From Aureobasidium sp. EXF-3400 (taxonomy: Eukaryota > Ascomycota > Dothideomycetes > Dothideales > Saccotheciaceae), in the NCBI GenBank assembly GCA_024195585.1, contig SWBL01000001.1, forward strand, positions 248,001 to 312,000: a stretch of 64,000 nucleotides of DNA, read 5' to 3'. Shown here piece by piece: positions 20,470 to 31,400 of this stretch. Below the pieces are notes generated by a model. It was not told the origin of the DNA, made no database searches, and saw nothing but the letters and a program-made list of their open reading frames with translations. The translations under genes were made by a program, and so were the position numbers. The first letter of the stretch is position 1, and each line of letters starts with the position of its first letter.

Positions 20470-21283
20470 ATGTTTACTCCAGCAAGGCGGCGCTGTGTCA
20501 GCGCGCTCAAGAACTCCCGTCTCGCAGAAATCTCCATCCCGGCATTCCTCCTCCCAGCTTTCCACCAGCAATCGTCGTCCTTCTCCACCTCGTCGCCATG
20601 CCAGTCCAAGATCGGTAGCGCACCGCTATCGTTGCCTCCGGATGTCAACTTTCACATTGTCGAAGCTCCGGTCCAAAAGAAGGGTGCTAGAGTCAGCCGT
20701 ACCCAGGAAGGCGCCACAATCACCATCGAGGGCCCTCTCGGCAAGCTGTCTATGCCAATTCCCGCATACATGAACATTATCTCCGACGAAGCAAAGCGCA
20801 CATACAGCTTGAGCATCCTGGATCAAGAGGAGAGAAAGCAAAGGGAGATGTGGGGTGAGTGAAAGATGCTGTCAAAGAGCTGGGACTATGCGTCTAACAT
20901 GTTACAAAGGAACCTGCCGCGCATATCTGCAAAATCACATTCTGGGTGTCAGCGAAGGTCACTCCGCTATTCTCCGTCTTGTTGGTGTCGGTTACCGTGC
21001 AACTGTCGAAAAGTCGGCCGTCACAAAACAACCCGAGTACCCTGGCCAGGAGTTCGTCTCTCTCAAAGTCGGCTATTCACATCCCATTGAGCTTGGCGTC
21101 CCTCAGGGCGTGAAGGCAAGCACTCCTCAACCTACCCGTATACTCCTTGAGGGTGTCGAGAAGGAGGTCGTGAAACAATTCGCTGCCGAGATCCGTGCAT
21201 GGAGAGTGCCCGAGCCCTACAAGGGTAAGGGTATCTTTGTCAACGACGAGACCATCAAACTCAAGGCCAAGAAGATCAAATAG
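20470..21283 (+). CDS. MRPL6: Mitochondrial large-subunit ribosomal protein uL6m
   Basis: The exons are 20470-20854 and 20910-21283, giving 252 aa. The 55-nt intron has GTGAGT, a CTAAC branch point and an AAG acceptor, and joins EMWG to TCRAYLQNHI. The N-terminus is basic and Ser-rich, as expected of a mitochondrial presequence. The body has the two uL6 repeats (ITIEGPLGKLSMPI; LRLVGVGYRATVE) and ends YKGKGIFVNDETI plus a lysine-rich tail. It is a structural protein of the mitoribosome large subunit. Confidence 0.93.
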
Positions 21284-22077
21284 ACGATACGCTTCGTCTG
21301 CTCTGTATTTACTGTACTATATCTATTTCGAGAGCTGGATCTCATGTCCAAAAGCCCTCATTATTGCCGAAACCATTCTGCCCGGACGCACGTCCAGTAC
21401 TCCGTAACTTGAACCTGTGGCAGTATCTGATGCACCAGTGTCAGGAGGATCTTCGTCCGTTTCGCCGTCTTCTGTATCGGAGAATAAGCTGCAGGGGAAC
21501 TGCCCGAAGCCTGCCTCGCATTCGATAGTGCCAAGCAGTCAAACAGCCTTGATCTTCTCGACTTCACCACCTTGTTCCTTTGTTTCCTTCAACGAAATGA
21601 TGACTGACACCGACACATCCAAACGTTTTTTCCCAATATTCCTCATGTATCTGGGAGCTCGGTAGATCCTCTTGCATCATATCCATGATGGAGGGTCGTC
21701 TACCTAAAGAGTTTTACGGTCTCGTATTGCGATTTTGGGTTTGGATCGTTTCACCTGTGCGCCAATTAGCATCTACAAAACAAGCCACTTCGGTCTATAA
21801 AAAGCAGCATTCCCCAGACGGCAACCTCCAAGGGCTCGTACCTTGCAGGCCGGTTCCAATAGGTGTGCCTACATAGGCGATTCCTCCCCTCCTTCACGAC
21901 CGGTAGGTTCTTAGTTGACCAGCTGAAGCGCCTGTCTGTGACGATATCTTTCTTCCTGCTCTAGACGAGCCACATTCCTTTTCATTCCACCTAATTACAC
22001 TGCTTCCTGTCGCATATCGCTCGCCTTCTCGTTCTCGCCTTGATCCCCATAACGATATCGCGTCACCTCTCGCCAAA
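21284..22077. other. Intergenic region between uL6m and the MARVEL-type gene
   Basis: This 0.79-kb stretch holds the uL6m 3' end and the promoter of the next plus-strand gene. No supported feature was seen. Confidence 0.5.
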
Positions 22078-22968
22078 ATGCTCTCAGATCTGTTCCTGAG
22101 TCGGTCGCGGACTCAGCTTTACGGCTATGACAAAGTTCGTGTGCCTTTTCACACCATTCGCGCTGCACAACTAGTGTCCAGCATTATTGTCGGCAGTATA
22201 ATGTCATTCTTCATCTACCATCTACAACACGACCACTGGCCGACACCATGGACTTTCAAAGTGGTATGTTCGACACTTGTGTATATATGTACAACCAAAG
22301 CTGACATATATCGATAGCTCATGAGCGTTTCATGGATCACAATAGCTATATTGGCTGCTACTATTGCCCTACACCTGCTTAGCGGTCTCAATCCTCGTCT
22401 AAACCTTATCCTCAACTCGACCATCTTCGTCATCTGGACTACTGGCTTCGGAATGCTGTCCTGGTGGATGTGGGGAACCTTGACACACTATTGTGATGTC
22501 AGTCATTGGAACGATGGTACTGGCATCATGGTATGCAAGATCTACAAGGCATTGTTCACCTTTGCTCTACTTGGACTGTAAGTAACGACTTGCCCACCAT
22601 TCGATACATATCGTCTAACAACTCATAGTGTCTCTACCCTTTTAGCAGTCGCGCTGGACATCCACATTAGCCGCATGAACACTCTCCGTGGCCAGCACTT
22701 CCGCCTGAACCTCCGCGGCGACAGAAAGACCAGCGAGATCCCCATGAACGGTCCTTACACCGACGTCAACTCTCAGTCGAACTCGCACGAGGATATCACA
22801 CACTCTCACGAGAGTCTACCACACATCGCAACTGGGGACGGCTTCGAGATCCCCAGTCTTGGATCGCAGAAGACTAGAGCAGGCTACTCGATTCCGGAAT
22901 CGCAGTTCGACTATGAGACTGGATATCATGGAGCTCATGCTGAGAGGGTCTTTGGTGTAACAAAGTAG
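22078..22968 (+). CDS. MARVEL-like four-span membrane protein
   Basis: There are three exons (22078-22263, 22318-22577, 22629-22968) separated by introns of 54 and 51 nt, giving 261 aa. Four hydrophobic segments can be read: IRAAQLVSSIIVGSIMSFF, the segment around SWITIAILAATIALHLL, LNSTIFVIWTTGFGMLSWW, and one spanning the exon 2/3 junction (FTFALLGLVSTLLAVALDI). This layout and the paired Cys in the third loop resemble the fungal MARVEL-type proteins found in plasma membrane domains. The C-terminal ~90 residues are a hydrophilic cytosolic tail. The specific role is unknown; the family call is from topology. Confidence 0.75.
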
Positions 22969-23320
22969 GAGAAAGATGCTAGAGACTATTCTGAGATGAA
23001 AAGGAGGACAGAAGATGGAAGGGATATAACGCAGATTACGAACTGGACACCTTAGACGTGTGGAGGCTGGAACCTTCACGGACTTTGGTGACCGCCAACC
23101 ACAAAACCTGCTCTAGGATAAGCAGTGATGAATACACCATTTCTACAACATCCGCAGGCATATTGATCGTGGCCACATGTGGCACCATCGCCAGTGACAA
23201 GGAATGAATAACATGATTAACAAACTATCAGGTAGGCGTACTCCTCACTCTCACTCACCCTCACCCCTTACATACCAACACATCTGCCACCAACTCATCG
23301 CCACCATCGCTTTACCGACA
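22969..23320. other. Intergenic region before the tRNA-like element
   Basis: This 352-bp stretch holds the 3' end of the MARVEL-type gene. I see nothing else in it. Confidence 0.4.
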
Positions 23321-23411
23321 GGCGGTGGATGGCCTAGCGGTCTTACGCCAACTTGTTGTTGGTGTCGCCCGCTGGTTCCTCAAGGTCCTGAGTTCGATCC
23401 TCGCCATCGCC
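23321..23411 (+). ncRNA. tRNA-like Pol III element, degenerate tRNA or SINE head
   Basis: A perfect A-box (TGGCCTAGCGG, 23330-23340) and a good B-box (AGTTCGATCC, 23391-23400) are spaced as in a tRNA. The ends can pair as a 7-bp acceptor stem (GGCGGTG with CATCGCC). The fold is not clean. Two extra bases sit between acceptor and D arm, the T stem has a C-C mismatch, and no single anticodon loop is convincing. The long centre would fit a class II variable arm or a short intron. There is no CCA and no adjacent T-run terminator. It could be a decayed tRNA gene, a tRNA-derived SINE head or a diverged functional tRNA. Confidence 0.4.
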
Positions 23412-24500
23412 TCAGATCTTTAAGAGTCTTGACACTCGCACCCACGACAACTGAAACGAAACCAGTGAACTGGTGGCTTTCTTCCAGACGAACGGGCTCT
23501 TCACGACTGAGCTTTAGTAGCGGGGATTTGTTTTGCTGGTTGAAGCTCTTGATTTTTTCTCTCGTTGATTTTCTTCTCTATTGCTATGTTCTCCATCCTC
23601 GTCGAGTTCCATGCTCGAGCCAATCTCAGTTGTCTGTTCTCTTGTTGCACTTAGAATCTCGCAACAAATCCCGCATGACTGCCGCAAATGGCTGTGGACG
23701 CTCACCGCACGCATGCCAGCGAGACCCTCTCTCACACTCTTCCGACACTTCGCTTCAAAAGCCTGCCGCAACCACAAGACTTCCTTTTTCTTCTTAAAGA
23801 CGCCGCGACGGTTCTTTCACTGACTACACAGCAGAGACCAAGAAGCTCTTTGAGCAGGCGGCTAAGAGCGCAGAGAAGCATCTGCACCCGGCTCATCCAT
23901 TGGTGCTTTCGCTGGCTTTGGAGCGCGCCACGTTCCTCATTGACTGCCTTCCAGACTACACCTCGCCAATCGGGTCCTCGTCGCCATGTTTTCAACACGA
24001 TTGCTTCGTGATAGCTGCCTCAGACCCTTTGCTGGTCGACAACCATCGACTTCATCCCTTCGTCGATGTTAGGAGATGTCGATTAAGCAGAGCAGACTCG
24101 TCCTTTGTGACAATCTGTTCTTGATACTCGCGTCTCCTTTGAGGTACTTTGTGCTCTCTGTAAACCGACAAGTACTACTGCCTACATCACCGTCTGCTTG
24201 GGAGTAGCCGAATCGTCGCAGTATATTTGCGGGTGTGTAACCTCGATCGATCAGCGACAACTGCCATAGCACCTCTGTTCCTCCCGAAGTCACACAAGAC
24301 CAAGACATCCACTATCATGATATTATGAGAGTCAACCCACTTTGTGGACGGAACACCAATTGAGACACAGCCTTCGAATCGAATATCTCACAACAATATC
24401 GATTTCCTTCTGGAAGGAGACATGTCATGTTCCGCGCCTTCCTCCATTGCTGGTCGACAGCTCCTATTTACACCCGCGTCCTCATCTTCTGTCTATACCT
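23412..24500. other. Gene-free stretch after the tRNA-like element
   Basis: I find no protein family, splice structure or RNA gene here. Frames of up to about 190 codons have unusual Ser/Arg-rich composition and no recognisable motif. If the tRNA-like sequence is the head of a SINE, its body would lie in the first few hundred bases. Confidence 0.4.
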
Positions 24501-27500
24501 TTTGTATCGTCATATGCGTATAACCCTCAATTCACATTTGTCAAGCATCAAACAGATGAGGTTACTTAGAAGATCAAGGATAAATCATGAGCAAGCCGTT
24601 AGCAAGGCAAGGAGGAGCTCAGGTCTCTGTCACCTCGGCCACATCACGTATCTGACCAGATGCTACCCTCCCCGATAGAGGTCTCTGAAGTAAGTCAGAA
24701 CCTCCGAAAATTGCAAGTGAATCGACGGGTTCGGGAACCTGAAGACCTTTGGTTGTGCCTGTCACCTTGATTTCAAGTTCATCGCTTGCATCCAAATTTG
24801 CGTTTCGAGGATCGGTGCTGCAATCTTAATGGACCAGTACACGAGTTGTAGTAGGAAATAGTTATTTTGCTCTTGCTTACTACGACAGTCTGTGTTATAT
24901 TCTCTTCGATGAGTCCGCATACAGACACTGATGAGATTATTCTCCGCCAACTCGAATACTTTGACCTCTCTATTAAAGCTTAATTGAACATCTCGCTCTA
25001 GTCTCACAGTATCAAATCTCAAAATCGGGTGGCTTCCATCTCGCAACAGTCCAAGTATGAATCGGGAAAGGAGTATGCCTCCAAGCCTAAGCCTTAAAGT
25101 CCATCAGAAAAGGAACCACCTTCGGTTTGCATTTTTTCTTTTCTGTCACCATCGAATATTCTTCGCAAAATAAGAAGAAATTCGAATAGACCAAATATCG
25201 CAGACAATAAAGTGCAAATCTACATCCGGCGGTTCGGATTCAACGAGAGCCACAAGATAAAGTAAAGGGTTGGCCACGAGTTCGGGGATTGAGCGTGCTC
25301 TTGACGATTATAGTCAAGGTAGTTCAAAATTTCCAGAGATAAAACATCAGCTTTGTTTACGCGACTTCTGTCATCGATCCTTCAACCTCGTCTGCTGTTC
25401 TTGCACGACGAAGGATGTGGTGAGAAATTGTAAAGCTGACACCTGGGGCTGCAACTATGCCCCATGTGCCCACCCAAGATACAGCCCGCACGGCACCCTC
25501 AGGTCATTGAGTCCATGAACCCGAGTCATGTTTCCGTATCTCGAGTCTCTCTCTCCACGAGGAGGACAATTGTCTGCAGTCATTCAGTGCTCTCATTTCC
25601 AGAGACTGTGAGTTTTGAACAAGGGTCAAGGACCTGGGTTTCTCTTTTACCGTCATTGTATCACAGTACAAGAAAACTATCTACGCAACCACTGCTACGG
25701 AGTATCACGATCCCTTCTTTTGTCTTGGCGGCTCTTGAGCATGTCACAGATGTTGACGTATCAAAAAAATTGGGAGTTTAGTGCCAGGTTACCGTGATCT
25801 GAGGGGCAAAAGGCGAGAGTATCGAGGAACGCTCGAGAGAATAGTAGCCACTGATAAGCTGGCTAGCACTACGCCTGGCAGAGTCCAAGATCGAAGCTTT
25901 TCAGGAAACGAGGCCTCTATGCGAGTCTCAAGGATCGTTTCACTGGTGCTTTAACTTCACTCGGAGGTTAAGATTGCTCTCAATTTGTGAATATTCACAA
26001 GTCAGAATAGTATTTATTCAATCTGATCGGCTGTTCCAAACAACTACATGGTCACAAGCAGCGATTGGAGGATGTTCTGGGGATAAACCCTATTCAAGGT
26101 CGCAGCTAGACGGGTCTTGTCCACTCGGATCCAAAGACTGCCCAACGCCACTCAGGTCACCAGGTCTTATTGCTTCAACGCCTTCTTCCATCTCCGAGCT
26201 GTGTAGGATCTCAGTCAGACTCCGTCGGAGTACTTCAGGAACTTCTCTTCCAAGGTACGAGTCTTGAAGAAGATGATAACCTCTAGGGGCCACGAACCTG
26301 GGCTTCTTCTCTATCACCGCTGTACTGGACTCCGCACCCACCTGCTCTGTAATCTTTCCATTTCATGAAGTGACATTGTACCGCAGTTGACGAAAGTGAA
26401 AGTCCTGAGGTTTGGAAGCGTCATGAGTACACGCAAGCGGGAAAGCTGGATCGCTTGTATCCTTCTAAGTGATCCCAGACGTATTAGTACTGACATGGCT
26501 AGCTAGCCTATGTTCTCTATTGATCATCCACCCCAGTTGGAACACTAGCCAAGGTCACTTTATATGTGAACAAAGCTGGTAAAACCTTGAAGGGTGAGTT
26601 CATATTTGACTATCGGAGACATATGCGCTTCCACTCAGCACTTGGAGGTGTTGATGAGAGTGCTCTTGAAGATGTCCCACAGTATCAGAATGCTGGACAC
26701 CTCGTAAGACAGCTCAACTTCTAGATGTTGTACAGGCTTTCGACTCTCAGAAAGACTGCAGTCCGCGCATTGAAGATTACAAAACTATTTAATGGCATCG
26801 AGGAGTTCTTGAACTCTACACAGTTGACAAGGCTTGGTTCGCGCCAATTGTCCGGACCTTGGAGGATACGTACAGGGCAACCAATAACTTCGGCCAGGCA
26901 TAGACTGTTGCTGCTCGTATCGTCAGGACCGTCCCAAGGTCCTGTGGTCATCGGGTCCATATACCTTCACAGCGTCTCCATCTCCAAACCCCTTGTGGTC
27001 TCTGAAATATTCTCACGGAAGACTTCAGTAACGTTTCCATCGAAGCACTAGTATCGGAGAAGAGAGAATTCTGTGGAGAATCATGAACCTGAGCTTCCTC
27101 TCTACCGCCGCCGTACCTCGGAATCTAGACGTACGGAAGAGTCTGCCTTGGTTGACATTGGCGACCCAAGCTGCAATGAAGTCAGGATCAACTCTGTGTG
27201 CGCGCTCGCGGGAGTGAGAGACGCTGCCGCTGCTCTGAGGACCGCTAGTAGAGGTGCATGGCGTGGTAGCTCCAGACTGCATGAGGGGTGAGTCATAAGA
27301 CATCGTTACTTTGTGACATGCGCGTGTGGATAGTGGATTTAAGTGTGTGCAAGTGCATGTAAGCATTTGTAAGTGTGTTGTAAACAAAGTGAACTCAAGT
27401 CAAGTGAAGTGAAGTGAACTGTAGCAAACACGTATAACATCGTCCATGAGAGAAGCTCATTATATCCACACACTGGGGAGAAACCGATCAATTAATGTTG

Positions 27501-28250
27501 GAGACGAGTTAAACTAGGTTGGGTTATTTAGTTATAGCAGCAGAGTTAGAAGAGAGAGCGCTCAACTACATTTATAGTATAAGGAACGTAAATGGTTCGT
27601 ACTTTCCTGTAGTTCGCATGTATACTAGTCGCTCTTGCTTAAGAAGGCAACTCCGAGAGGGAAGAAGCTGCTCTGCGTGTACAACACAGATTCCACTGAT
27701 GGAAGAATAATAACAAATCACCATCGTCTTCATGAAGGACTTGAAGGACTAATGAAATTAGAAGGACATACAGATCATCAGCTCAGATGAGACGTAAACT
27801 TTGACATGTCAGCAATGGAAGCCCTTCACATTATGGAGTTATGATGATGGCCTAAGGGCATCTACTCCTCGTGCTTTACATCACAATCTCACTCATTATA
27901 AGTATCTCCTCAATCTTATCTTGTTTCGTTCTTTGCATGATCAGAATACACACTGCGAAATTTCTCAGAGCAGCAGGCATTGACAACATGGCCTCGTGCT
28001 TGTGTCGTTGACGAGTGTCCATCACCCGGATATGCAAACACCAGCACGTTTAGGTCATCAGGTCCCTGAACCGCAGTCTCCGAACAAGTCTTAGTCCTCG
28101 GAAGACTCTTTATGAATGATTCAATGATGTTGTACCTCCTCAAGGCATGAGTCTCGGAGGAGTAGAGTACCTGCAGGGATTCGCTGACCTGAGCTCCTTC
28201 TTTGCCGCTCCTGCACTCCTAGACAATAAGAGAATGTTTGCACAGACGAT
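24500..28250 (-). pseudogene. Cluster of decayed, related minus-strand coding fragments
   Basis: Several short minus-strand fragments resemble each other but are broken by stops and frameshifts. The clearest are ~26.09-26.50 kb, ~26.72-27.33 kb and ~27.92-28.20 kb, with a weaker one near 25.6 kb. Forward-strand landmarks shared between copies are gaacctgggcttcttctcta (26296), gaacctgagcttcctctcta (27087) and gacctgagctccttcttt (28184). One copy has a leucine-rich stretch (TLPNLRTFTFVNCG) directly before a frameshift. Two copies share a GPDD motif. This looks like a tandemly duplicated gene that has decayed. The ancestral family is not recognised. Confidence 0.4.
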
Positions 28251-28460
28251 CGCTCGATCCTTCCTTTGTACAACACTGATGGCGCATTGATGGTTTCCAC
28301 TGTTTCAAGGGTATGTTTGCAGTATGATGAGACACACCTGCTTCGAAGAGACCATCCTTTTATATCTCAATAGTAGAATCTAAAACCACCTCACCTACGA
28401 CTGAAGGAAGTCACAAGTGACTCAAATAGTCGCACCTTCCCATCCTCACCCCGATTTTAT

Positions 28461-31400
28461 CTATCTCTCAGCCCACAACTCCCCGAACCTCGATCCCTCC
28501 TTCTGCAACAAAACCTTTGGATCACCATACTCAACCAATCTACCTTGATCCATCACACCCACAAAGTCAAACTCAACAATGGTTTCCAATTTGTGCGCAA
28601 CCGAAACAACAGTATGATTGCAGAACTCCTTGTTGATGAGAGATTGGATCTTGATGTTTGTTTCGGTGTCGATACTGTTTGAGCATTTTGTCAGCAACAC
28701 AACCCCAAGAAATGACAGAAGGGAACAGTGGTGAGGTAAAGTGTGACGAGAGGGGAAGAAACTTACCTGCTAGTAGCTTCATCCATAACCAACACTTTAC
28801 CCTCATCTTTCCTCAACAAAGCCCTAGCAATGTTGAAAAGTTGCTTAGATCCTTGGCTGAGATGCACATCCTCCATCTGAGCATCTAAGCCTCCTTTTGT
28901 AGTAACAGTTTCCCAAAGTCCTGTTTGCTGCAACACCTTGATCATATTTTCGTCGGTGACGTTCGTGCGATCCAGAGCGAGGTTATCGCGGACACTGCTC
29001 GGGAAGATGAAAGGCTCTTCAGCTATGCAGATAAGACGCGAGCGTAAGGTTTCGCGACGGATGGTGGATAGATCGAGACTATCGATGGTGATGTTGCCGG
29101 ATGCTGGTGATAAGAGATTGAAGACGGTGAGGAGCAGAGAACTTTTTCCGCTTCCTGTTCGGCCGCAAAGACCGATTTTTGAGCCTGCTGGGATGGAGAT
29201 GGAGATGTCGTCGAGTGTCATTCTCTCACTGTCGTCTCTGTGAGGAACATTAGCAGTGCATAAGGACGATGTGCATAGTTCTATACTAACTTGTACTTTG
29301 CCGAAAGATTGCTGATCTCGATCGCGCCTTGACTGGGCCATTCGAAAGGAGGATCATGAGTCTCAGTCTCTTGATCTTCAGCCACAACCTCCTTCTCAAA
29401 CTGTCGTATTCTAGCCACCGCACCCAGGGAACTCTCAAGTTGTGTCCAGAACATGATCAGAAGCTTGATGTTAGATGTGAACGAGATGATCTGTGTAAGC
29501 GAAACACCTGTGAATCCTGGCGAAGAGCTGTCTCGCAGGCCGACGACAATGCCTACAGTCAAGACTGCGATTCCAGTAATGACTAGATCGAGTACCAATG
29601 CCAGCCATCTCTTGATGGCCCACATGAGGTAGTTTGGTTTCTGAGAACGGTCGACGATCTCGAAGTTGAGTTCGATGGATGATCGGCTCCAATTGAATGC
29701 ACGAATTGTCACCAGTCCATCGAGAGTCTCCATGAATTGTGTGCTGGTAGACACGTTAACCTCAGATCTTGCTATGTGCGGAATCGTAGTCAACTTACTA
29801 TACAGGAGCCTTTTCTTCGAGATCGAGGAGTCTCATCTGTCGCGAAGTCCTAAGGTAGAATTTCTGAACGCCATAGAAGACGAAAAACAGTGCAGGGAAA
29901 CTGAGAGCTATCCATGCAGAAGCTGAAGCAATGAGTCCGACTTGGGCAATGCAGATGAGAGTGTCTGTAATGAATTAGGTCTTTGTTTTTGGGCATCCGA
30001 GATACTACTCACTGGTTGTAACCACCATGAGAGCCAATGGTAGCGATATGTCGAGTAACTGTATGTCTTGGCTGAATCTAAGTTTTGTCAGGCGCTTTTA
30101 GTCTCTGTATAAACATTTCACTGGTACGTACCGTGTCAAAATACTTCCACTGTCAACCTTGCTGAAAAATGAGAGAGGCGCCCTAGTTCGGTCAGAAATT
30201 AACTTATTGAGGCGAACATTGGTATACACTTACGACATGACAGTCTTAGCCAGAGTGTTGTGAAGCTGTATACCTGTCTTGACAGCTAACACATTGAACG
30301 ACCACCTGTGTCTGTGTTAGTCAACCTTTCACTCTTGGCGAAACTGTACTCTTACCAAGTGACTGCAGCAGAAAGTGCCAATGCTCCGAGTTGGAGTGCT
30401 GTGTAGACACCAATATAGTAGCCATATGGTGAGTTAGATTTCTGCATATTAGCATCTGCCCACCATTTGAGCCAAACCGCTAGTTGGGTTAGCCATTGTA
30501 CCGGTTACAGAGCTATATCCGAGTACTCACTGGGAAAGGTACATAAGAAGGCGTATGCGAACTGTAACAGTAGGAACATTGCTACCACAGTCCAACTGAT
30601 GCATGCAAAGTAGTACTTGTAGATGCCAAAGTCACCATTCTGACGAGCTGCATCCAGTTTCTTGTCTTCCGGCTTGCTTTTGCTTCCAGTGGACTCTATT
30701 TTTTCAGCGTCTTTGGGCTCTTTCTTAGTCGCGGAATCCGGTTTGGTTTCGTCCTCAGGGCTAGCATCAATCGAAGTGATGAACTTTGTCGCGTCGGTTC
30801 CAGCAGCACGCAATTCTTGGAAGCTACCCTGCCCCTCCACTGTGCCATTTGCAGAAAGGACAACGATAAGGTCGGCTCGGGAGAGGAACCTGACTGCACC
30901 AGTAGCCATAATAACGGTCGTCTTCCATTTGCGTAGTAGGCCTCGCTGCCCTAGAAGACGTTCAAAGATGATGGCTTGCGTGCTGACATCCAATTGGCTG
31001 AAGACATCGTCCAGAACGATGATAGAGCATCTCGAATAGACAGCACGAGCGAGGGCCTTAGGGCATAGGTCAGCTTATGCGGGTCAGTGTGATTGTGTGT
31101 AGACCTACAATGCGTTGTTTCTGTCCACCACTCAGACTGAAACCTTTGCTTCCGATCATTGTTGCATCACCCATTGGCAATACTTCCAGATCGCTGTTGA
31201 GGTCACAAGCGTAGAGAATTGACGAGTAAAGTTCCGAATCAAACTCGGAGAAGCTGACGATGTTGCTCTTGATTGATGCATTCTGGAGAAAAGTAAGTGG
31301 GCTGAGTACTAATCGGGGCAGGGTTCGATAACTCACCATCAGCCAAGGAGACTGTTCACACCATGCGACATCAGAGCTTGAGACTTCGACTCGGCCTTCC

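Noticed and set aside
23204..23797. 197-codon plus-strand frame
   Set aside because: It runs straight through the tRNA-like element and has no protein-like pattern.
27290..27420. GTGTGTAAGT / AAGTGAA simple-sequence patch
   Set aside because: It is short and imperfect; ordinary low-complexity sequence.
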